A DNA stretch of 6,445 bases from Chloroflexota bacterium (GTDB lineage Bacteria > Chloroflexota > Anaerolineae > B4-G1), in the NCBI GenBank assembly GCA_011046405.1, contig DSAR01000059.1, positions 1-6,445 of the forward strand, given 5' to 3'. Shown here piece by piece: positions 1 through 6,342 of the stretch. The position numbers and the translations under genes were made by a program. Below the pieces are notes generated by a model, which was given only the letters and a program-made list of their open reading frames with translations, was not told the DNA's origin and did not search any database. The first letter of the stretch is position 1; the number at the start of each line of letters is the position of its first letter.

Positions 1-208
1 GTCGGAGGGCGATGGGTGGATCGGTTGGCCCCAATGGTCGCCCGACGGCCAGAGCCTGATGTTCACCAAAGGCAGTCTCAGCCGGAGCGGCGGGATGCCC
101 AGCGCCGATCTGTGGCTCTACGACGTCGTGTCGGGGCAAGCGACCCAGTTGACCAATGAACCCGGCTTCGAGGGAATGGCCTTCTGGTCGCCCAGCAGTA
201 GTGAATGA
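1..208 (+). CDS. TolB-like beta-propeller (PD40) protein, C-terminal fragment
   Basis: This is the last 68 codons of a gene that enters from the left edge; the first whole codon begins at base 2 and the TGA is at 206-208. The translation contains a typical PD40/WD40-like blade: WSPDGQSLMFT, then LWLYDVVSGQATQLTN, then a closing FWSPS strand. The WSPDG turn and the 'LWLYD..SG...QLT' pattern are the hallmark of TolB/DPP-IV-type propeller repeats. Such domains are binding scaffolds, usually periplasmic or extracellular, and in some proteins sit in front of a prolyl oligopeptidase domain. Here the protein ends right after the propeller, so no C-terminal peptidase follows. The N-terminus, any signal peptide and the number of blades are outside the window. 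It shares its strand with the large peptidase gene 108 bp downstream and could be co-transcribed with it. The family call is secure; the exact role is not. Confidence 0.85.
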   Translation, partial: SEGDGWIGWPQWSPDGQSLMFTKGSLSRSGGMPSADLWLYDVVSGQATQLTNEPGFEGMAFWSPSSSE

Positions 209-316
209 GCAAACCGCCCCACTTGCGGGAGAGATGGCGGACTTTATTCTCGCCGCCGGTAACGTCTACTTCCCCCCACTCGCAGGGGATTGAGGGGTGG
301 CAATAAGCACATCCAA
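209..316 (+). promoter_or_regulatory. Intergenic leader of the peptidase gene with two hairpin-like 15-bp direct repeats
   Basis: The gap between the PD40 gene and the peptidase ATG holds two similar 15-mers, CCCCACTTGCGGGAG at 217-231 and CCCCACTCGCAGGGG at 274-288, which match at 12 of 15 positions. The second is itself a small hairpin (CCCC/GGGG stem); around the first, CCGC at 214-217 can pair with GCGG at 225-228. A weak promoter-like pair, TTGCGG at 223-228 and TATTCT at 245-250 with a 16-bp spacer, overlaps the first repeat. A GAGGGGTGG purine run at 292-300 is the only Shine-Dalgarno-like stretch, but it lies 16 nt before the ATG at 317. None of these elements is strong enough to call functional. 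Confidence 0.2.
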
Positions 317-3300
317 ATGGAACAACCCATGAAGCAACCCAAACCAACGAACCGACGCCTACTCATCAACCTGATCGTCATCCTGGTCATCGTCCAGGCC
401 GGCATCTTGATTTACCTGCGCCACATCTGGCAGCAGGACGTCGCCCGGACGACCGATCCGCCGACGGTCACCCCCTACCAGTTGCCCTCAGCCGCCAGGA
501 CACCAGAACCGACCGACGTCGCCGGTCCGTCGGCGAACCCTTCGACCACGCCGGTGGAAGCGACAGAGACCACCGATATCGCCGTCGGCGCGCCGGTGCC
601 CGCGACCGACTACGCCGCCCAGGCCATCGCCTTCGACGTCGAGCGCGCCATGGCCCACGTCGCCCACCTCGCCAGCGACGAACTGGGCGGGCGCCAGCCC
701 GGCGCGCCGGGCGGACGGGCCGCGGGGGACTACGTCGCCGGGCAGTTCGCCGCCTATGGCCTGCTGCCGGCCGGCGCCCATAACGGAATGGAAAATGATC
801 CCTCGGTAAATGCTGCTTATTTCCAGACCTTCACCGTGCCCTACGGGCGGATCACCGAGACCCCCGTCCTGCAGGTCATACCTCTCCACACGGATAGCGT
901 CCCGGTCAGCGCGCGCACCGCCCAACCCTACGTCTACCGCACCGATTACCGCGCGCTGACCGGCGGTTACCTGGGCGCCGGCGAGGGGGAGGGCCAGGTC
1001 ATCTGGCTGAACGAGTGCCAGCGCGACGATTACGCCAACCTCGACGTGACCGGCCAGATCGTGATGTGCCGCTATACCGGCGATCCCGAGGTCTACCGGC
1101 AGGCTATCGAACACCAGGTCGCTGGCCTCCTGCTGCTGTGTCGTGAGGGCCACACGCCACTGTACCGCCGTCCCGCCTACCGGGAGACGGCGTGGGTGCC
1201 CGAGACGATCCCGGCCCTCGTCATCTCCGAGACCGTCGCCGTCGATCTGTTGGCTGGTTCCGACTACACGTTGAGCGACCTCAGCCTCCGCTTCTCCGCT
1301 ACCCCCCTCTCAACGACTGTCCGCATGGCCGTCGCTACCGAGGAGAAAGAGGAAGTAACAGCCCGCAACGTGCTGGGCCTCCTGCCCGGCGCCGACCCGG
1401 CCTACGCCGAACAGATCGTCGTCATCGGCGCCCATTACGACCACCTGGGACGCGAGCCGGACGGCGCCGTGATGAACGGCGCCAACGACAACGCATCCGG
1501 CGTCGCCGTCATGCTGGAAATCGCCCGGCTGTGGCACGAGCGGGGTATCCAGCCGGCCCGCAGCGTGCTCTTCGCCGCCTGGGACACGGAGGAGATGGGC
1601 CTCCTGGGATCCCAATATTACGTCGAGCACCCCACCCTGCCGCTCACGCGGACCGTGGCCATGCTCAACCTGGACATGGTCGGTGCAGGTGAGGTGCTCA
1701 ACATCGACGGCGAAGGTCCCGTGACCCAGCAACTCCAGGCCAGCGCCGACGGCGGCCCATGGGCCGACACCATCACCACGAGCACGCAGTTCGTCGGGCT
1801 CAGCGATCACATGTCGTTCCACTGGGCCGGCATCCCGGCCGGCATGCTCATCTACTGGCCCGATCCCTATTACCACTCGGTGGACGACGAATTCGAGATC
1901 ATCGACGCGGACAAGCTCCGGGCCGCCGGCGTGCTCGCTGCCCACGCCCTTTCCGGCCTTGCGCAGGAGCAGGTCGAGCTGGAGCAAGCCGTCGAGCGCT
2001 TTCGCACCGCCGTGCTCTCCGGCGACCGCCAGGCGTTCCTGGACGGGATCGACGCGCGCGACCCCGATCTCCAGGCGGCCCAGATGGCCTGGTTCGACAA
2101 CGTCTGGTCCCACGATTTGACCCACGCCGTCGCCAAATCCGACCTGGTGCGGGTGGGCGACGGTGAAGCCCAGGTCAAGCTGACCATGACCTATCGGTGG
2201 TCCGACCTGGACCGGCGCCAGCCGTCGATCACCCAGGACGTGCGCTTCGTGCAGCGGGATGGAGCCTGGTATTTTGGCGGTTACGATCTGGACGAACGCG
2301 CCGGGGAGATCCTCACCGTCGCCTGTTTCCCCAACGTGTCCGTCAGTACATCTCGACTGCTCACCACCACCCGACGGGCCTTCATCTCACTGGCCGACGA
2401 CCTGGGTTTCCGACCTATCAGTGGGACCCGCGTCATCTACTATCCCGATGGCGATACCCTGCGCACGCTCGCTCGCCCGGCCCAATCGGCTGGCGAGCAA
2501 GACACACACTGGCTGGTCCCGTCGGCGGGGTTGGCCGAGATCGCCCACGGCCAGGCCATCACGCCGGCCCTGGTCAACCTGGCCCTCAACCAGATGGGAC
2601 TGCCACCCGGGGAGGGACATTGGTTGCGCCAGGGCTTGACCAGCCATTACGAGACAGACGCCGCCGAATATCTCCCCATCCTCGCCGTCACCGACGTACC
2701 CACCCCCCTGCTCGATCTCTCCGCGTCTGACGCCCAGGGGATGCGGAGTCACACCTGGAGCGCGACCGAATACCTGCTCCAGCGATACGGCGCTGAGGGA
2801 TTGCGCGCCCTGTGCGCCGCCTGGGAACCCGGCGAGGGCGAGCGGGCCTTCCGGGAGGGGCTAGGGCTGCCGGCCGAGCGTTTCGAGGCGGATTGGCGCG
2901 CCGCTTGGATCGCCCCCTTGCACGCCGACGCCGGGGCGATCCGCGAGATCCTCGACGCCCGGGCCGAGGCGATGCTGGCGGGCGACGAGGGCGCCTTCCT
3001 CGCCACCGTCGACCCTGCCGACGCCAGGCTCCGCGCTGAAGAGCGGGAGTGCTTCGCCCGCCTGGCGGAGCACGTCGCTGCAGAAAGCGAACGCCCCTAT
3101 CAGGCCATGGCCAACGTCGTCCAATGGGCGCCGAACGGGGACGAGATGATCGCCGCCCTGACCGTGACCACCGAACGAGCGGACGAAACGGCTGACCAGA
3201 TCACGTATGACGCCCGCTTCGTGCGCGACGGCCGCCGCTGGTACTACGCCGGCATCGCCTGGCAGATGCGCACCGGGCGTCACTTCGTGCTCAAGTACCA

Positions 3301-5473
3301 GGGAGATAACCTCGACCCCGCCTGGGCCGAGCACGTCCTGGCCCTGGCTGAGGAGACCCACGAACAACTGGCCGCCGACCTCGACCTCTCGACCGTTATC
3401 ACGCGGGAGATCAAGGTCTACGACGACGCCGAACTCTATCACGCCGCCGCCGGTTCTGAGTCGGATTGGTGGGCCAGATTACCCCGGCCTGGAGAGGCCA
3501 TTCAAATCTTGCTGGAGGGAGGCGAGAGCAGGGAAAGCGACCGGGCCATCCAGTACGCCATCGCCCGGGCCATGACCTGCCAGCATCTCCTGGCCCAGGG
3601 GGCGGATACCGGGCCAGCAGTGGCGCTCGTGTGGCTCTACCAGGGCCTGGCCGATTTCGAGGCCAGCCAGGTGATCCCCCTGGGCGCCCACTGGATCGCC
3701 GGGCGCTATCTCCCCACCGTGCAGGAGGCCATCCGGCGCCACGAGGATCTCTCGCTGGATGCGTTGTCCAACCCAGGGGCGCTGGAAGCCGGGCAGATCC
3801 CCCTGGCCCAGGCCCAATCCTGGGCGCTCGTCGCCCACGTCGCCGGGGAATACGGCCGGCCGGCGCTCCGGCGTTTCGTCGACCGGGCCATCGCCGCCAA
3901 CGATACCGAGATCGGTCTGCGCCAGGCGCTCGGCGTGGAACCGGAGACCTTCATGGAAGATTGGCGCGAGCGCGCCCGCATCGCCTACGTGCCCGACGAC
4001 CTGCTAGCCCTGGCGCGCCGCTTCGACGTCGAACGGGCGATGGCCCACGTCCAGATCCTGGCCAGCCCTGCCTTCGGCGGGCGCGAGGCCGGCACCCCGG
4101 GCAGCGAGTTGGCCGCCGACTACGTCGCCGCGCAGTTCGAGGCGCTGGGCCTGGCGCCGCTGGGCGATCCCCTGACGACGACCCACGCGCTGACCCCGAC
4201 CATGACCGCAACCACGGCCCCGACGATAGCGACGGCCAGTCTCATCACGGTCACGGCGACGCCAACGAGCACCGGCGCCGTGACCGGGACGCGACCCATC
4301 TCGGAACCGGTGTCGCGCCTGGCCCACGCCCTCGCCATCCCGCGTGATTACGTGCAGCGCTTCCCCATCTCCCGCACGCAGCTCGTCAGCGTCCCGGTCC
4401 TGACCCTGTTGGATAGTGACGGCGACGTCCTGTACACGTTCACCTATCACGACGAGTTCGTGGACCGGGCCGGTGCGGGCGCTGCCCAGGGGGAGTTGAT
4501 CTGGACCCGGGCCGACCGGAGCCTGGACGGGGTCGATTTCGGCGGCGGCATCGCGCTCTACCGGCGCGTCAGCTTCTCCCGTGCCCTCGCCGAGCAGCTC
4601 GAAGAACACGGCGCCAGCGGCGTCGTCATCGTCACTGAAACCGAGGCCAAAAACCTGCCGTCCGAGCATCTGCGCTTCGAGCCGGGCGACGAGGCGGGCA
4701 TCCCGGTGGTCAAGATCACCGAGGCGACCTTCGAGGCGTTGCTGGCCCAGCTCGACATGACGCCCCGCGATTTGCTCTCGACGCCGCCCGTGCTGCCCCT
4801 GGGCGTCCAAGTGCGGGCGGTCATCGCTCGCACGCCGGTCACCCGCGCCCTCACCGCCAACGTCCTGGGCTTCCTGCCGGGGAGCGATCCCCGCCTGGCC
4901 AACGAGGTCATCCTCATCGGCGCTCACTACGATCACGCCGGGCAATCGCCGGGCGATCTCTACTTCCCCGGCGCCAACCAGAACGGCTCGGGCGTGGCCG
5001 CCATGCTGGAACTGGCCCGGATCTGGCAATCGTCTGGGTACCGCCCCGCTCGCAGCGTGCTCTTCGCCGCCTGGGGGGCCGAGGAGAAGAACAGCGCTGG
5101 CGTCACCCGTTACCTGGAGGATCCTGTCGTGCCTCTCGCCGATACCGTGAGCGTCATCGCCCTGGACCGCATCGCTGGCGGGGGCGGCCACAAGCTGCTG
5201 TTTTACGGCACCCGCGAGAACGACCAAGCCCTGATCCAATGCGTCGAGAGCGGCGCCCACCAACTCGAGCGGCGCACGTGGCGGCGGGGCAGCACTGGTG
5301 AGGGCTGGCACGAGCCCTTCAACCAGGCCGGCATCCCCACCGTCAAGTTCATCTGGGACAGGGCGGAAGAGGTCGCATACTCTCCCGACGACACCGCCGC
5401 AGCACTCGACCCCGAGCGACTGGCCAACAGCGGCGAGATCCTGGTCCTGACCATCTCCTGGCTGGCGCGCTAG
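317..5473 (+). CDS. Giant membrane-anchored M28-family zinc peptidase with duplicated M28, NTF2-like and degenerate gluzincin modules
   Basis: This 1718-residue protein is a surface or extracytoplasmic metallopeptidase. A short basic N-terminus (KQPKPTNRR) precedes a hydrophobic segment at residues 15-34 with no clear cleavage site, so it reads as a signal anchor; a Pro/Thr-rich stalk follows to about residue 90. Module order: M28 with PA-like insert (about 106-550), NTF2-like (556-672), peptidase MA-like (673-873), NTF2-like (875-990), MA-like (990-1230), second M28 with PA-like insert (1236-1718). The first M28 keeps the complete dinuclear zinc set: H373 (AHYDH), D391 (GANDNASG), E425 base and E426 ligand (DTEEMG), D453 (LNLDMVG), H520 (YYHSVDD). 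M28 enzymes usually act as aminopeptidases, but the substrate here is unknown. The other three enzyme-like modules lack key residues. Typical M28 exopeptidases have about 300-600 residues, so this is unusually long. The frame opens with TTG at 290; ATG 317 was chosen because TTG 290 has its only purine run one base away. ATG 329 is also possible. Confidence 0.9.
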   Translation: MEQPMKQPKPTNRRLLINLIVILVIVQAGILIYLRHIWQQDVARTTDPPTVTPYQLPSAARTPEPTDVAGPSANPSTTPVEATETTDIAVGAPVPATDYAAQAIAFDVERAMAHVAHLASDELGGRQPGAPGGRAAGDYVAGQFAAYGLLPAGAHNGMENDPSVNAAYFQTFTVPYGRITETPVLQVIPLHTDSVPVSARTAQPYVYRTDYRALTGGYLGAGEGEGQVIWLNECQRDDYANLDVTGQIVMCRYTGDPEVYRQAIEHQVAGLLLLCREGHTPLYRRPAYRETAWVPETIPALVISETVAVDLLAGSDYTLSDLSLRFSATPLSTTVRMAVATEEKEEVTARNVLGLLPGADPAYAEQIVVIGAHYDHLGREPDGAVMNGANDNASGVAVMLEIARLWHERGIQPARSVLFAAWDTEEMGLLGSQYYVEHPTLPLTRTVAMLNLDMVGAGEVLNIDGEGPVTQQLQASADGGPWADTITTSTQFVGLSDHMSFHWAGIPAGMLIYWPDPYYHSVDDEFEIIDADKLRAAGVLAAHALSGLAQEQVELEQAVERFRTAVLSGDRQAFLDGIDARDPDLQAAQMAWFDNVWSHDLTHAVAKSDLVRVGDGEAQVKLTMTYRWSDLDRRQPSITQDVRFVQRDGAWYFGGYDLDERAGEILTVACFPNVSVSTSRLLTTTRRAFISLADDLGFRPISGTRVIYYPDGDTLRTLARPAQSAGEQDTHWLVPSAGLAEIAHGQAITPALVNLALNQMGLPPGEGHWLRQGLTSHYETDAAEYLPILAVTDVPTPLLDLSASDAQGMRSHTWSATEYLLQRYGAEGLRALCAAWEPGEGERAFREGLGLPAERFEADWRAAWIAPLHADAGAIREILDARAEAMLAGDEGAFLATVDPADARLRAEERECFARLAEHVAAESERPYQAMANVVQWAPNGDEMIAALTVTTERADETADQITYDARFVRDGRRWYYAGIAWQMRTGRHFVLKYQGDNLDPAWAEHVLALAEETHEQLAADLDLSTVITREIKVYDDAELYHAAAGSESDWWARLPRPGEAIQILLEGGESRESDRAIQYAIARAMTCQHLLAQGADTGPAVALVWLYQGLADFEASQVIPLGAHWIAGRYLPTVQEAIRRHEDLSLDALSNPGALEAGQIPLAQAQSWALVAHVAGEYGRPALRRFVDRAIAANDTEIGLRQALGVEPETFMEDWRERARIAYVPDDLLALARRFDVERAMAHVQILASPAFGGREAGTPGSELAADYVAAQFEALGLAPLGDPLTTTHALTPTMTATTAPTIATASLITVTATPTSTGAVTGTRPISEPVSRLAHALAIPRDYVQRFPISRTQLVSVPVLTLLDSDGDVLYTFTYHDEFVDRAGAGAAQGELIWTRADRSLDGVDFGGGIALYRRVSFSRALAEQLEEHGASGVVIVTETEAKNLPSEHLRFEPGDEAGIPVVKITEATFEALLAQLDMTPRDLLSTPPVLPLGVQVRAVIARTPVTRALTANVLGFLPGSDPRLANEVILIGAHYDHAGQSPGDLYFPGANQNGSGVAAMLELARIWQSSGYRPARSVLFAAWGAEEKNSAGVTRYLEDPVVPLADTVSVIALDRIAGGGGHKLLFYGTRENDQALIQCVESGAHQLERRTWRRGSTGEGWHEPFNQAGIPTVKFIWDRAEEVAYSPDDTAAALDPERLANSGEILVLTISWLAR
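632..1966 (+). repeat. Internal duplication, M28 copy 1 (catalytically intact)
   Basis: This is the first of two homologous M28 modules in the large gene. It opens with FDVERAMAHV, then GGRQPGAPGG and DYVAGQFAAYGL, the usual M28 N-terminal helix and 'GR..GTPG' loop. A PA-like insert occupies roughly residues 195-325 (VIWLN..., GLLLLCREG, IPALVIS). The metal-binding core follows: H373, D391, E425/E426, D453 and H520, with SDHMSF at about 496-501. Spacings from the first His are 18, 52/53, 80 and 147 residues. Confidence 0.85.
1982..2938 (+). repeat. Internal duplication, NTF2-like plus degenerate gluzincin, copy 1
   Basis: The first part (residues about 556-672) reads as an NTF2/SnoaL-like fold: a helix with AVLSGDRQAFLDGID, then strands ending in VRFVQRDGAWYFGGYDL. 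The second part resembles the peptidase MA-like family: it ends with EYLLQRYGAEGLRALCAAW and the FEADWRAAW tail typical of that family, and has HWLRQGL where the family has a 'WL.EGLA.Y' motif. At the expected HELTH position it reads NLALN (residues 754-758), and the expected third-ligand Glu is Q772. It is therefore very probably not a zinc peptidase. Confidence 0.6.
2939..4018 (+). repeat. Internal duplication, NTF2-like plus degenerate gluzincin, copy 2
   Basis: This repeats the copy 1 arrangement. The NTF2-like part (residues about 875-990) has ILDARAEAMLAGDEGAFLAT and then ARFVRDGRRWYYAGIAW, matching copy 1 in order and spacing. The MA-like part has IARAMTCQHLL, where a family member would carry 'LAHELTH', so HExxH is replaced by RAMTC (residues 1084-1088). 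It continues with WLYQGLADFEA (Q1109 where Glu is expected) and closes with VAGEYGRPALRRFVD and FMEDWRERAR. It lies directly before the second M28 copy. Confidence 0.6.
4022..5470 (+). repeat. Internal duplication, M28 copy 2 (metal ligands lost)
   Basis: The module opens with the same FDVERAMAHV as copy 1, then GGREAGTPGS and DYVAAQFEALGL. A Thr-rich insertion (residues about 1287-1333) precedes the PA-like insert (about 1360-1500). The core keeps the exact spacing of copy 1 from the first His: H1537, then +18, +52/53 and +80. The residue at +18 is Q1555 (GANQNGSG) instead of the bridging Asp. E1589/E1590 and D1617 are kept, and the final His is Y1688 (AYSPDD). The Asp of the 'DH.PF' motif is W1664. 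It is read as a pseudoenzyme or a single-metal variant. Confidence 0.8.
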
Positions 5474-5483
5474 GCCCCGTAAA

Positions 5484-5585
5484 GCAGAGGCCAAGCCGAT
5501 GGTGCGCGGGACGCCTGTCATCGCCTCGGACGTGGGGAGTTTCGTGCAACGTCCCATTGCCAGTCCCTCCCGAGCAGGAGGGTGA
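5484..5585 (+). pseudogene. Possible remnant of a GT4-type glycosyltransferase gene
   Basis: The frame running through 5484-5585 translates as AEAKPMVRGTPVIASDVGSF and then VQRPIASPSRAGG before a TGA at 5583-5585. The stretch RGTPVIASDVGSF matches the well-known C-terminal donor-binding motif of GT4 glycosyltransferases ('EA.ARGTPV(I/V)ASDVGG'). Neither side continues as that family would: upstream the frame runs into the peptidase gene, and downstream it stops within 15 residues. An ATG at 5499 preceded by GAGG at 5487-5490 could in principle start a 28-residue peptide, but a gene relic is the simpler reading. The evidence is a short motif only. Confidence 0.35.
5565..5582. terminator. Small GC-rich hairpin between convergent genes, possible weak terminator
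   Basis: CCCTCC at 5565-5570 pairs perfectly with GGAGGG at 5577-5582 around the six-base loop CGAGCA. It lies between the stop codons of the two convergent genes, where a terminator would be expected. No clear T-run follows on either strand (the + side reads TGAATTCTCATTCTT), so intrinsic termination is uncertain. A second weak stem, GGACGT at 5528-5533 with ACGTCC at 5549-5554, lies just upstream. Confidence 0.3.
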
Positions 5586-5624
5586 ATTCTCATTCTTGCA
5601 ATCGAACCCGGCTCTCTCGTTCGC

Positions 5625-6074
5625 CTAACATAGAAACCTCTCTTTGTCAGTCAACAACCACTTCTCGAAATCCTCACGGCTCCCAGACGCTTTTGCTTCT
5701 GCCAAAATCTCCGCACTCGTCTCGCCCCTCAGGACATATCTCTTATGCTTCGCCGCTATCCTTTTCAGCAACAATCTATCCCTTTTCTGGTCCCCATACA
5801 CCCATCCTCGCAACCGAACCTGTCCCTCCCATTCACCTATCACCCGTATGCTTTTCCCCTCTCGCTTCAACCACAGATTGAAACGACTAAATCCTTTCCC
5901 CCCATTTGCCCGGACAGCCTCGGATAAATGGCGCGTCCAAAGCTCGATCAACCCGGCCTCCAACCCGCGCCCGTTGACCTCCACCCGACGCGGAGATTCC
6001 CTATCAAACGTATCTTGATGCCAAATCTCCCACTTACCCCTCTCGTTTACTGATACTGAATCTCTAGAATGCAT
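5625..6074 (-). CDS. Hypothetical protein, 149 residues, charged, no recognised family
   Basis: The start codon is at 6074-6072 and the TAG stop at 5627-5625. A strong Shine-Dalgarno sequence (GAGGTGA, 6085-6079) sits at proper distance and fixes the start. I do not recognise a family. The protein is soluble-looking, with no signal peptide or membrane segment. It has an N-terminal half with alternating short strands (WEIWHQDTFD, PRRVEVNGRGL), a Trp-rich middle (FNLWLKREGKSIRVIGEWEG, then VRLRGWVYGD) and a basic helical C-terminal part (RDRLLLKRIAAKHKRYVLRG, EILAEAKASGSREDFEKWL). It is rich in Lys, Arg and Glu. Base composition is clearly less GC-rich than the large peptidase gene, and the gene converges on it with about 150 bp between stops. 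That fits a separate transcription unit, possibly of different origin. The good RBS and ordinary protein composition argue that it is real. Confidence 0.65.
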   Translation of the reverse strand: MHSRDSVSVNERGKWEIWHQDTFDRESPRRVEVNGRGLEAGLIELWTRHLSEAVRANGGKGFSRFNLWLKREGKSIRVIGEWEGQVRLRGWVYGDQKRDRLLLKRIAAKHKRYVLRGETSAEILAEAKASGSREDFEKWLLTDKERFLC

Positions 6075-6078
6075 CCGG

Positions 6079-6085
6079 TCACCTC
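6079..6085 (-). promoter_or_regulatory. Shine-Dalgarno site of the minus-strand hypothetical gene
   Basis: Read on the minus strand the sequence is GAGGTGA followed by CCGG and then ATG. The GAGG core is 7 nt from the start codon, a near-ideal ribosome binding site. It decides the start of the 149-residue protein and is much stronger than anything in front of the large peptidase gene. Confidence 0.65.
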
Positions 6086-6118
6086 ATTTTTCCAATTTCT
6101 CCCTTGTCCACACTAACA

Positions 6119-6178
6119 GTCTGTCGGAGTGAACAAAATCTAGACTTCGGAATTCTTTTGTATTTCTCTCCGACAACC
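6119..6178. repeat. Inverted repeat TGTCGGAG ... CTCCGACA upstream of the hypothetical gene
   Basis: TGTCGGAG at 6122-6129 and CTCCGACA at 6168-6175 are perfect 8-bp inverted repeats 38 nt apart. Extended to 15 bases (6119-6133 and 6164-6178) the arms match at 12 of 15 positions. The pair lies about 48-101 bp upstream of the minus-strand start codon, so it could be an operator pair, a hairpin in the leader, or the ends of a tiny mobile-element relic. No promoter could be fixed between it and the start. Confidence 0.4.
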
Positions 6179-6186
6179 TGCTAGGC

Positions 6187-6307
6187 CTTGTCAATAAAGT
6201 TGGGACACTTTAATGGGTGGAGCGCCAGAGCATCTGCTGGCATCTAGGCCGTCAAGATGACGCAGACACACCGCCCGCTCTCTACCTCACCCTAGTTTAT
6301 TGAGAAG
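6187..6307. repeat. Imperfect 21-bp inverted repeats resembling degenerate insertion-sequence or MITE ends
   Basis: The arm at 6187-6207 (CTTGTCAATAAAGTTGGGACA) matches the reverse complement of 6287-6307 at 16 of 21 positions, enclosing about 120 bp in all. A terminus of the TGTCAATAAAGTTGGGACAC type resembles ends of IS3/IS481-like elements, from general knowledge and not from a search. No transposase coding lies inside and no target-site duplication is evident. A second 8-bp pair, CGCCAGAG at 6223-6230 and CTCTGGCG at 6313-6320, interleaves with it. It may be a MITE-like relic. Confidence 0.3.
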
Positions 6308-6342
6308 CTGGACTCTGGCGACTTTCCAACGGCTTAAATTCT

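Noticed and set aside
290..316. TTG at 290 as start of the large peptidase
   Set aside because: Its only upstream purine run (AGGGG, 284-288) is one base away, too close for initiation, and it would add nine residues with no signal-peptide benefit. ATG 317 is preferred, with ATG 329 as alternative.
5528..5554. GGACGT/ACGTCC stem as a terminator
   Set aside because: Six pairs with a 15-nt loop and no following T-run; too weak to call separately.
4004..5593. Long minus-strand open frame (529 codons) antisense to the peptidase gene
   Set aside because: It is a shadow of GC-rich coding sequence: it overlaps a gene with clear M28 motifs, its translation is Gly/Arg/Ala-rich with no recognisable motif, and high GC makes long antisense frames common.
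5582..6018. Plus-strand open frames opposite the hypothetical gene
   Set aside because: Their translations are Ser/Pro/Leu-rich and lack a ribosome binding site, while the minus-strand frame has a strong one and ordinary composition.
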